5,438 nucleotides of DNA from JBEKDJ01 sp050014415 (GTDB lineage: Bacteria; Desulfobacterota; BSN033; UBA1163): positions 1-5,438 of the forward strand of contig JBEKDJ010000338.1 in assembly GCA_050014415.1 (NCBI GenBank), given 5' to 3'. Within the stretch, counting starts at the first letter, position 1, and each line of letters opens with the position of its first letter. Below the pieces are notes generated by a model. It ran no database searches. It was not told the DNA's origin and saw nothing but the letters and a program-made list of their open reading frames with translations. The position numbers and the translations under genes are program-made. Positions 1-5,438 of this stretch are shown piece by piece.

Positions 1-10
1 GCCGCTATGC

Positions 11-1090
11 TCAAGCCTTGCCTAACCTTGGCAGGAGCGACTTGGCGTTCGTCTCCAGAATCGCTTTTCTCGCCCGGCTGTCAATTCCATCATAGGCATC
101 AATACCTTTGAGGGATTGGCCGATTACAGGCGGGGGCGCGAAAGGAAAATCGGTGCCGACGAGGAGACGCCCCGAACCCACCTGCTTGTGGAGGAAGGGG
201 AATATGGCGGGACCCACAATCGCCGTATCGAAATAGAACCAATTGAGATAGGCATAGAAGCCTTTTGGGGCGTTCTCGCGGAATCCCTTCCACATGAAGG
301 GGACACCCTCGCCGATGCGGAAGGAGAGATAGGGCAGGGTGCCCCCGCCATGGGCCAGAATGAATGTGATATCCGGATAGCGTTCCATGGTGCCGCTGCA
401 GATAAGGTTGGTTGCAGTCCGGGTTGTATCGAAGGGGACATCCATCAGTCCGCCCGGCATGCTGAGCTGTACACACGGGGGGTTATCCGGATGAATATGC
501 ACGACCACCTTTCTTCTGTTCAGCTCCTTATATATCTCATCGAATGCACTGTCGCCAAGGTATTTGAGTTGGTAGTTCGTCATCAGGCAGACGCCGTCGA
601 ACTTCAGGGTATCTAGTCCATAGACGATCTCACCTAACACTCCCTCCATATCGGTAAGGGGTGGCACCGTGACAAAGGCCCCGTATCGCTTCGGATGATC
701 GCTGATCATCTTAGCGGCGAAGTCATTGCAGAGGCGGGCAATTCTGCGGGCTTCCTTTGGATCGGGAACATTGGCGGCTGGCCCTGTCAGAGACGTGACT
801 GCTGTCTGAATGCCGAGTCTATCCATCAACTCCAGGTCTTTCTGCACCGACCAGTCGGGGAAACGAAGCCCCATGGAACCGGTAACCCCATTCGCAGCCA
901 GGGCATCCACGTACCCGACCGGTATGATGTGATGATGAACGTCAATCCGTGAGCCGGGTTCTGTAGCGATATCACCCTCATGCTTGGGAGGACTTGCGTC
1001 CTTTTACGATGCCTGCGACAACGTCGAAGCCAATCCTAAAGCTCCAATCGTGGCTGTTGCTGTCTTGAGAAACTCCCTCCGATTCTTCAT
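11..1090 (-). pseudogene. Tat-exported ACMSD-type amidohydrolase, interrupted by an in-frame TAA
   Basis: The frame runs from ATG at 1090 to TGA at 11..13 and is open except for TAA at 1004..1006, codon 29. Codons 1-28 encode a twin-arginine signal (NRREFLK, then an Ala/Thr/Leu-rich stretch). After the stop come the metal motif DVHHHIIP (H52, H54), VVHIHP (H198/H200), LAHGGG (H247) and GTDFPF (D314), the ligand pattern of metal-dependent amidohydrolase_2/ACMSD-like decarboxylases and hydrolases. No other disruption is visible. The largest uninterrupted piece with a usual start begins at GTG 910 (299 residues) but lacks the HxH ligands, so it is unlikely to be an active enzyme; between the TAA and that GTG there is no in-frame ATG, GTG or TTG. 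It is last in the operon, 26 bases after the acyl-CoA dehydrogenase, with an excellent ribosome site. Substrate is unknown. The stop may be a recent nonsense mutation or an assembly error. The family call is firm; the inactive status is less so. Confidence 0.8.
1007..1090 (-). other. Twin-arginine (Tat) signal peptide coding segment
   Basis: These 28 codons encode the RR-x-F-L-K twin-arginine motif (Arg4-Arg5, Phe7-Leu8-Lys9). A moderately hydrophobic stretch of Ala, Thr, Ile, Gly and Leu follows, ending in LSQAS just before the TAA. No clear Ala-x-Ala cleavage site can be seen. Tat signals direct folded, often metal-containing proteins across the inner membrane. The segment is in frame with the amidohydrolase domain downstream and carries its own strong ribosome site, so it is best read as the original N-terminus of that enzyme. 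As it stands it would yield only a 28-residue peptide. Confidence 0.75.
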
Positions 1091-1098
1091 GATAACTT

Positions 1099-1105
1099 CC
1101 CTCCT
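1099..1105 (-). promoter_or_regulatory. Ribosome binding site fixing the amidohydrolase start
   Basis: The minus strand reads AAAGGAGGG, a near-perfect anti-16S match, about 9 bases upstream of ATG 1090. This places the original start at 1090, ahead of the internal TAA. The GTG at 910 has no comparable site. Confidence 0.75.
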
Positions 1106-1116
1106 TTCTTGGATCT

Positions 1117-2289
1117 TCAGTATGACCTGGGAAGGCCGAATTGCTCTGCAATAAAATTGCGCACCATTTCATTCGAAATTGGTGAAAAAGTACACTGTCG
1201 GGAATCTCTAAAATATCGCTGCATATCATAATCGATGGTAGTCCCATAGCCTGCAAGGATATCGAGTCCACGGGTCGTAGCCTTGAATGCCATCTCAGAA
1301 CTAACCAGCTTGGCCATAGCGGCTTCCAGGTGGCATGGCTTGCCTTGCTCCAGGAGCCATGTAGCCTTGTACGTAATGAGCTTCGCGAATTCTAACTCCA
1401 TGACCGTATCGGCCACCTTGTGCTGGATGGCTTGATATTGCCCAATGGGTCTACCAAATGCCTCTCTTTTTTTCGCATATTCAACCATATCTTCCAAAGC
1501 TGCCTGACCTATGCCATTAGTAAGGGCTGCCACCATAATTCTTTCGTGATTAAGGGTTTTTAGAAGTTCATACCAGCCATTATGCAATTCGCCCAACATG
1601 TTTTTGGCAGGCACCTTAGCATTATCAAAATAAATCTCGCAAGCAGAAGCTCCCTTGATGGTGAATTTTTTTATGGGAACGATTTCTATGCCAGGGTTGT
1701 CTCTCACAGGGATGAGAAAAAGAGATAAAGACCTTGTCTTTTTACGAGTTGTCTCATCTGTCTTCACAAGAGTTAAAAGGTAGTCCGCTTTATGAGCGTT
1801 TGTAATAAATATTTTTTGACCGTTGACGATAAAATTGTCCCCATCTTGCCGCGCAACTGTCTTTAAAGCTCCTAAGATGTCAGTGCCCCCTCCAGGCTCT
1901 GTTACAGCCATTGCGAACTTAATCTCCCCATGGGCTATTTTGGGAAGAAAATATTTCTTCTGTTCCTCGTTCCCACTAAAAAGAATAGTCCTTGCCCCAA
2001 AGCCTGTCGTCGCTCCAAAGGACATTGCAACAGCAACAGAACCTCTCGCAAATTCCTCAGAGATAATCACATCATCCATAAAACTGCCGCCCAAACCACC
2101 ATATTCCTCTGGAACCGAACTAGCAAATATCCCAAGATCTTTTATCTTCTGCCACATGGCATCATCGATAAACATCTTCGATGGGTCTTCATCCAGGTCC
2201 CTTGCATAATCTCCTTTAATTTCCTTGTTCACAAACTCCCGCATGCTGTCCCTTAACAATCTCTGTTCTTCTGTGAAAGAAAAATCCAT
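1117..2289 (-). CDS. Acyl-CoA dehydrogenase
   Basis: FAD-dependent enzyme that introduces the alpha,beta double bond into an acyl-CoA and passes electrons to an electron-transfer flavoprotein; cytoplasmic. At 390 residues it has the full family length: N-terminal helical domain (about 1-120), middle beta domain with the signature AVTEPGGGTD (about 128-137), and C-terminal helical domain with REAFGRPIGQYQ (about 275-286) and the AGYG motif (346-349). The usual catalytic Glu in the YEGTSEI loop is absent: an ungapped alignment puts TFSPISNEM (367-375) there, with Pro370 opposite the Glu. Glu249 in LNHER lies where isovaleryl-CoA and long-chain dehydrogenases keep their base, so the enzyme is probably active on a branched or otherwise unusual acyl chain. 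ATG 2289 is preceded by GAGGTGAGA. The gene starts 25 bases after the enoyl-CoA hydratase stop, as expected for an operon. The exact substrate cannot be read from the sequence. Confidence 0.95.
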   Translation of the reverse strand: MDFSFTEEQRLLRDSMREFVNKEIKGDYARDLDEDPSKMFIDDAMWQKIKDLGIFASSVPEEYGGLGGSFMDDVIISEEFARGSVAVAMSFGATTGFGARTILFSGNEEQKKYFLPKIAHGEIKFAMAVTEPGGGTDILGALKTVARQDGDNFIVNGQKIFITNAHKADYLLTLVKTDETTRKKTRSLSLFLIPVRDNPGIEIVPIKKFTIKGASACEIYFDNAKVPAKNMLGELHNGWYELLKTLNHERIMVAALTNGIGQAALEDMVEYAKKREAFGRPIGQYQAIQHKVADTVMELEFAKLITYKATWLLEQGKPCHLEAAMAKLVSSEMAFKATTRGLDILAGYGTTIDYDMQRYFRDSRQCTFSPISNEMVRNFIAEQFGLPRSY

Positions 2290-2314
2290 TTCTCACCTCA
2301 ATCGAAACAAATAG

Positions 2315-3112
2315 TTATTTGAATTTAGGAGGTCTTTTTTCTAAGAAAGCACGAATACCTTCTTGGGAATCTTCTCCTGCCGACACGATACAGGTCGCCC
2401 CCCTTTCCAAAAAAAGGGCGGCGTCCATACTCGATACTTCTAAACCGTGATTCAAAGTTTTCTTCGCTATTCTTAGGGCCAATGAAGACTTAGCAGCTAA
2501 CTTCTTCGCTATTTCGATTACAACATCGTACAACTGACTTTTAGGAACGACTCTGTTTACTAAACCAATCTTTTCTGCCTCCTGGGCGCTAATCGGCTCC
2601 CCAGTATAGATCATCTCCTTTGCCTTCCTCACAGGAATGGCCCTTGGAAGCCGGGTCATTCCACCCCATCCTGGGAGAACCCCGATTGTGATCTCCGCTA
2701 AACCGAACTTGGCATTATCCGACGCGATGATAAAATCACATGCCAGAGCCATTTCCAACCCGCCTGCGAAGCAGTATCCATTCACGGCTGCAATAATAGG
2801 TTTTTCTATTCTTTCCATTAATAGCCGGTGAATATCCTCCCCCGTCCTTAACCACTCATACACTGCCGTTGTATTCGTCAGTTTTTCGGAGAACATACTT
2901 ATATCCCCACCAGAACAGAAGGCCTTTTCTCCTGCTCCGGTCAGAATTCCTACTTTTGTCTCTTCATCATCCTTGAAGTCTGAAAGTGCATCCTTTAATT
3001 CCTCTGCCATTTCGATGTTGATGGCATTTAGCGCTTTGGGGCGATTAAAGGTAATCGTTGCTATCCCATCTTTCTTTTCATAGAGAATACATTCATAACT
3101 TTTATCTCCCAT
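2315..3112 (-). CDS. Enoyl-CoA hydratase/isomerase (crotonase family)
   Basis: Adds water across the 2,3 double bond of an enoyl-CoA, the step after acyl-CoA dehydrogenase in beta-oxidation; cytoplasmic, usually a trimer or hexamer. Its 265 residues match the single-domain crotonase length. Visible are FNRPKALNA (22-30), the oxyanion-hole segment FCSGGDIS (65-72), AVNGYCFAGGLE (109-120) and FGLAEITIGVLPGWGG (136-151). Glu120 and Glu140 are exactly 20 residues apart, corresponding to Glu144 and Glu164 of rat mitochondrial enoyl-CoA hydratase, so true hydratase activity is more likely than an isomerase-only or hydrolase role. ATG 3112 follows AAGGAG with an 8-base gap. It lies 56 bases downstream of the regulator gene and 25 bases upstream of the dehydrogenase. 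Ends with TAA, which shows that TAA is an ordinary stop in this genome. Substrate chain is unknown. Confidence 0.95.
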   Translation of the reverse strand: MGDKSYECILYEKKDGIATITFNRPKALNAINIEMAEELKDALSDFKDDEETKVGILTGAGEKAFCSGGDISMFSEKLTNTTAVYEWLRTGEDIHRLLMERIEKPIIAAVNGYCFAGGLEMALACDFIIASDNAKFGLAEITIGVLPGWGGMTRLPRAIPVRKAKEMIYTGEPISAQEAEKIGLVNRVVPKSQLYDVVIEIAKKLAAKSSLALRIAKKTLNHGLEVSSMDAALFLERGATCIVSAGEDSQEGIRAFLEKRPPKFK

Positions 3113-3168
3113 GGTAGTTTCTCCTTAAAGGGTTATCATCTGGAATGTACAGAGACTCCTATTTTTGA

Positions 3169-4110
3169 TCAGCCAAATGAGTCGTCACCAAGGATTAAAG
3201 AAATACAAGTTACATCTTTCAGGGCAATAATATACTGACCGAATTGAGATTCACCGGAAAGAGATGTGTTTCTATCGATTTTCAGTGTAACCTTCTCGCC
3301 ACTTTTGTCAGACAATGTGGCTGACATTTGGTTATCTTCTTGATATATGTCCATCGAGGCAATATTGATTACAGGGACTCGGTACTCACCACTCCCAAAA
3401 ATTCCGCAAACATAATCTTTTTCGTCAAAGCGGACGTTTTTGAGCCGAATCTTTAGACCTTCACTATCTGTTATATCCCAATAACAAAGTTCTGTTTTAG
3501 ATTTCCTCAGGGTTTCAGTTTGAAACAGCTGTCCCCCTTTTAGGGCATAGTCCATCACGATCTTGGTCACATATTCAAGGGTGTACCGAGGGTCGATCAT
3601 GAGCAAGTAACCTACACTTTCACCCATTCCGAACATGAGGAAGCTAGCAACCTCTTCATCGATCTTTCCTATGATTCCATGCTCAACCGCCCAACGAAGG
3701 TCTTTTCTCACGGGATTCACCAGCATCCTGTATGTATCAGTGGCTTTTTTTACCAGAACGGGGTCATTGCTTTGAATACAGGACTTCAGCAGGTTAAGGA
3801 TGCCGCAAAAAGTTGGGAAGGCTTTGAGAAAGGCAACAAGTCTTTTCTCGTGCCTGGAAACAAAGTCGGTCTCCTTGCGGATATCCTCCCAAACTTCTTT
3901 CGGTACGACAATGGTGGTCAACTGTCCAATACAGTCTATGAGCAGCTCTTTTTTGCTCTTGAAGTACAGATAGAAAGTGCCTTTTGCAATACCGAGAGCG
4001 TCCGTGATTTCATCAATTCTTGTGCCCGTAAAGCCATTATTGGAGAAAAACTCAATAGCTTTATTAATGATATGCTCTTTCTTAAGCGTTTTAGACTTTA
4101 AAGATGACAT
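3169..4110 (-). CDS. TetR-family transcriptional regulator with an extra C-terminal beta-rich domain
   Basis: DNA-binding repressor, probably controlling its own operon and the divergent thiolase-like gene. Residues about 10-57 form the TetR N-terminal domain, with the helix-turn-helix in TRIDEITDALGIAKGTFYLYF and then KSKKELL. Residues about 60-195 are helical, as in the ligand-binding domain. TetR proteins are usually near 200 residues; this one has 313. The extra part (about 205-313) alternates short hydrophobic strands with charged turns and seems to contain two related units, ending GEYRVPVINIASMDIY and GQYIIALKDVTCISLI. I do not recognise it as a named domain; it resembles a small beta-barrel and might bind a ligand or mediate assembly. 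ATG 4110 has a weak ribosome site (TAAG only) and the predicted transcript begins just 11-12 bases upstream. A ligand such as an acyl-CoA is plausible from the neighbours but not shown. Confidence 0.93.
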   Translation of the reverse strand: MSSLKSKTLKKEHIINKAIEFFSNNGFTGTRIDEITDALGIAKGTFYLYFKSKKELLIDCIGQLTTIVVPKEVWEDIRKETDFVSRHEKRLVAFLKAFPTFCGILNLLKSCIQSNDPVLVKKATDTYRMLVNPVRKDLRWAVEHGIIGKIDEEVASFLMFGMGESVGYLLMIDPRYTLEYVTKIVMDYALKGGQLFQTETLRKSKTELCYWDITDSEGLKIRLKNVRFDEKDYVCGIFGSGEYRVPVINIASMDIYQEDNQMSATLSDKSGEKVTLKIDRNTSLSGESQFGQYIIALKDVTCISLILGDDSFG

Positions 4111-4111
4111 A

Positions 4112-4125
4112 TGACTTATTGGTCA
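4112..4125. promoter_or_regulatory. Putative TetR operator O1, over the regulator's transcription start
   Basis: TGACTTATTGGTCA is an interrupted palindrome (TGAC-N6-GTCA). It starts 1 base from the regulator's ATG, lies 3 bases downstream of the leftward -10 box and covers the predicted start near 4122. It matches O2 at 4274..4287 in 12 of 14 positions. Size, symmetry and location next to a tetR gene suit an autoregulatory operator; binding is inferred. Confidence 0.65.
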
Positions 4126-4128
4126 GCA

Positions 4129-4157
4129 TTAATACAAAATTTTCAACATTTTGTCAA
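4129..4157 (-). promoter_or_regulatory. Leftward sigma70-like promoter for the regulator and catabolic operon
   Basis: The minus strand has TTGACA (4157..4152, perfect -35), a 17-base spacer, and TATTAA (4134..4129, -10, 4 of 6). Predicted start near 4122 lies within O1 and only 11-12 bases before ATG 4110. With no other clear promoter in the short gaps downstream, it probably serves all four minus-strand genes. Confidence 0.65.
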
Positions 4158-4246
4158 GAAAAAAATGCAATGAAGTTTAAAAAATAAACTAAGTTTTTGT
4201 TTTTATTAATAAAATAAAAATAATTAGAATTTGATTACATTTTTTC
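4158..4246. other. AT-rich core between the divergent promoters
   Basis: I count 12 G or C in 89 bases (about 13% GC), with A- and T-tracts throughout, between the two -35 boxes. No gene is present. Such DNA is intrinsically curved and can act as an UP element for RNA polymerase or attract AT-binding nucleoid proteins; either role here is inference from composition and position. Confidence 0.5.
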
Positions 4247-4274
4247 TTGACTTTTTATTAAATCCTATTAAAAT
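4247..4274 (+). promoter_or_regulatory. Rightward sigma70-like promoter for the thiolase-like gene
   Basis: TTGACT (4247..4252, 5 of 6 to the -35 consensus), a 16-base spacer and TAAAAT (4269..4274, 5 of 6 to the -10 consensus). The predicted start near 4281 falls inside operator O2. The transcript would have a leader of about 145 bases before ATG 4426. Confidence 0.6.
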
Positions 4275-4287
4275 GACTCTTTGGTCA
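4274..4287. promoter_or_regulatory. Putative TetR operator O2, over the thiolase-like gene's transcription start
   Basis: TGACTCTTTGGTCA has the same TGAC-N6-GTCA symmetry as O1 and matches it in 12 of 14 bases, in the same orientation and 162 bases away. It begins on the last base of the rightward -10 box and spans the predicted start, an arrangement that would block polymerase. The protein bound is inferred to be the adjacent TetR regulator. Confidence 0.65.
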
Positions 4288-4412
4288 TTAAAATTTGAAC
4301 TGCTCCAATTACTTGAAAATTGAATTCAGAATCAAGTGGACGGTTGAGCTGGCAAAGTATTGGTGGAATTAGTCGGATTCTGCAACTAAAGATAGACGAC
4401 AGTTGATAAACA

Positions 4413-4418
4413 AGGAGG
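4413..4418 (+). promoter_or_regulatory. Ribosome binding site of the thiolase-like gene
   Basis: AGGAGG in the context CAAGGAGGTTTAACC, 7 bases before ATG 4426. It fixes the start codon. The leader between the predicted transcription start and this site (about 4281..4412) shows no convincing riboswitch, terminator hairpin or leader peptide by eye. Confidence 0.85.
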
Positions 4419-4425
4419 TTTAACC

Positions 4426-5438
4426 ATGGCTAAAGGTGATTTTGCAATAATAGGGACAGGCGAGGTGCCCCACGGTTTTTTTCCGGAGCGAAGTGAGTTC
4501 GAGATTGCTTATACTGTAGCAAGAAATGCGGTAAAAGACGCCGGAATTGAAATGAAAGATGTCGGTGCGGTTTTGACTGCTGCGCACATCATGGGCGCCG
4601 AGTACAATACAGAAATGTTCTTTGGCCATCTGCCCGAAGCAATAGGTGCGAGGAACAACAAGATATATGCGACTACGGTATCGGGTGGAGGCTCAAGCAG
4701 TTCCATTGTGAAGACTGCAGAAGGAATACTCGGGTCCGGTGAAGCGGATACGGTCCTTGTAGTGCATGCACAGCGCTTTTCCCAGTTTAGTGCAAATGAG
4801 CAAATCAAGTATTTTGCCCATGCAGGATCGAGTCCGGAATGGGAAGTTCCCTACGGCATGACTTACAACGGTCTGGCAGCCATGATGGCCAACGCGTATA
4901 TGGAACATTCGGGTACCACCATCGAACAGATTGCTGCCGTTTGCGTAGCTTGCCGCAAGTGGGCCTGTCTTCAGCTGAATGCTATGTTCAATAAGAAGGA
5001 AATAACCATAGAAGACGTGCTGAAGAGCAAAATGGTCGCAGCCCCCCTCACCGCCTTAATGTGTAATGTGCTCTGTGACGGAGGAAGCGCCTATGTCATT
5101 ACAACCTCAGAAAAAGCTCGGCAGATCGCCAAGAAGACCGGCGTTAAACCGGTGTATCTCCTTGGGCATGGGTCGCGCTACTCCCATAGATTTATCACTA
5201 GTGCCGTGCCGAGTTTCGCGGATATGGGCACAATGTACAAATTTTTTATGCCCGCTGCAAATGACGCATATGAACAGGCCGGACTAGGACCAAAGGACAT
5301 GAATATCTTCGAACTCTATGGGGCTTACCCACATTTGGACCTCCTCTTCATGGATGCTGTGGGCGTTTGTGAACCAGGCAAGTCCGGAGCGCTCGTAGAG
5401 GCAGGAGAGACAAGCCCTGGTGGAAAATACCCCACTAC
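4426..5438 (+). CDS. Thiolase-superfamily (SCP2/lipid-transfer type) protein, 3' end outside window
   Basis: The frame stays open from ATG 4426 to the window edge (337 codons plus 2 bases). It begins FAIIGTGEVPHGFFPERSEFE, then DAGIEMKDVGAVL (38-50), and continues through SGGGSSSSIVKTAEGILGSGEAD (86-108), YGMTYNGLAAMMANAYM (143-159), CDGGSAYVI (217-225) and FELYGAYPHLDLLFMDAVGV (295-314). This order is that of thiolase-like acetyl-CoA acetyltransferase/lipid-transfer proteins. The N-terminal nucleophilic cysteine of true thiolases is missing: residues 80-95 contain none, and the aligned position is a glycine near 88. Relatives without it include Ltp2-type steroid side-chain aldolases, which work with a DUF35 OB-fold partner often encoded next door; any such gene would lie beyond this window. 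The function could therefore be retro-aldol cleavage or another acyl-CoA C-C reaction. It is divergent from, and probably co-repressed with, the minus-strand operon. The C-terminal His/Cys motifs cannot be judged. Confidence 0.88.
   Translation, partial: MAKGDFAIIGTGEVPHGFFPERSEFEIAYTVARNAVKDAGIEMKDVGAVLTAAHIMGAEYNTEMFFGHLPEAIGARNNKIYATTVSGGGSSSSIVKTAEGILGSGEADTVLVVHAQRFSQFSANEQIKYFAHAGSSPEWEVPYGMTYNGLAAMMANAYMEHSGTTIEQIAAVCVACRKWACLQLNAMFNKKEITIEDVLKSKMVAAPLTALMCNVLCDGGSAYVITTSEKARQIAKKTGVKPVYLLGHGSRYSHRFITSAVPSFADMGTMYKFFMPAANDAYEQAGLGPKDMNIFELYGAYPHLDLLFMDAVGVCEPGKSGALVEAGETSPGGKYPT

Noticed and set aside
116..616. Plus-strand open frame of 166 codons
   Set aside because: It lies antisense to the amidohydrolase in GC-rich DNA, and its translation shows no recognisable domain; it is a shadow of the real gene.
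11..910. GTG 910 as the genuine start of a complete amidohydrolase
   Set aside because: The frame continues upstream through the HxH metal motif DVHHHIIP and a Tat signal with a strong ribosome site; GTG 910 has no good ribosome site and would drop essential ligands.
1004..1006. TAA reassigned or recoded as an amino acid
   Set aside because: The enoyl-CoA hydratase ends with TAA in the same operon, and TAA is not the codon used for selenocysteine or pyrrolysine.
978..1271. Minus-strand 97-codon frame across the dehydrogenase end and the Tat start
   Set aside because: It is in a different frame from both real genes and its translation has no family features.
3113..3168. Separate promoter or terminator between the regulator and the hydratase
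   Set aside because: The 56-base gap shows no paired -35/-10 boxes and no GC-rich hairpin with a T-run; only the hydratase ribosome site is clear.
4306..4322. CAATT...AATTG inverted repeat as a terminator or operator
   Set aside because: Five AT-rich pairs with a 7-base loop and no following T-run; too weak to be meaningful in this AT-rich region.
4509..4908. Minus-strand open frames opposite the thiolase-like gene
   Set aside because: They overlap a long frame with clear family motifs, are composed of atypical residues and have no supporting ribosome site or homology pattern.

Overview
The window holds five genes around one divergent control region. Four lie on the minus strand (11..4110) and one is on the plus strand and runs off the right edge (4426..5438). 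Gene content points to catabolism of an acyl-CoA or organic-acid substrate in a bacterium. AGGAGG-type ribosome sites, moderate GC, CoA-ester genes under a TetR repressor and a Tat-exported enzyme would fit an anaerobic degrader such as a Desulfobacterota (deltaproteobacterial) species. That placement is an impression from protein style, not a demonstrated assignment.

Minus strand, in order of transcription. A TetR-family regulator of 313 residues (3169..4110) is about 100 residues longer than usual because of a beta-rich C-terminal extension. It is followed by an enoyl-CoA hydratase with both catalytic glutamates (2315..3112) and an acyl-CoA dehydrogenase (1117..2289) whose catalytic glutamate seems to sit at the isovaleryl/long-chain-type position. 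Last comes a Tat-signal amidohydrolase of the ACMSD type (11..1090). Intergenic gaps are 56, 25 and 26 bases with ribosome sites in them, so this looks like one operon. The amidohydrolase frame is broken by a single TAA directly after the signal peptide; the metal-binding HxH motif is encoded after that stop and before any usual start codon.

Control region (4111..4425). Two sigma70-like promoters diverge from an extremely AT-rich core. Each predicted transcription start is covered by a copy of a 14-bp interrupted palindrome, TGACTNNTTGGTCA. This is the most likely operator pair of the adjacent TetR protein and would tie the minus-strand operon and the plus-strand gene into one regulon.

Plus strand. 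The gene at 4426 encodes a thiolase-superfamily protein (337 residues visible, C-terminus outside the window) that has no cysteine where the thiolase nucleophile should be. A dehydrogenase, a hydratase and a Cys-less thiolase-like protein, with no 3-hydroxyacyl-CoA dehydrogenase in view, suggest a shortened beta-oxidation route that might end in retro-aldol-type cleavage. This is a hypothesis.
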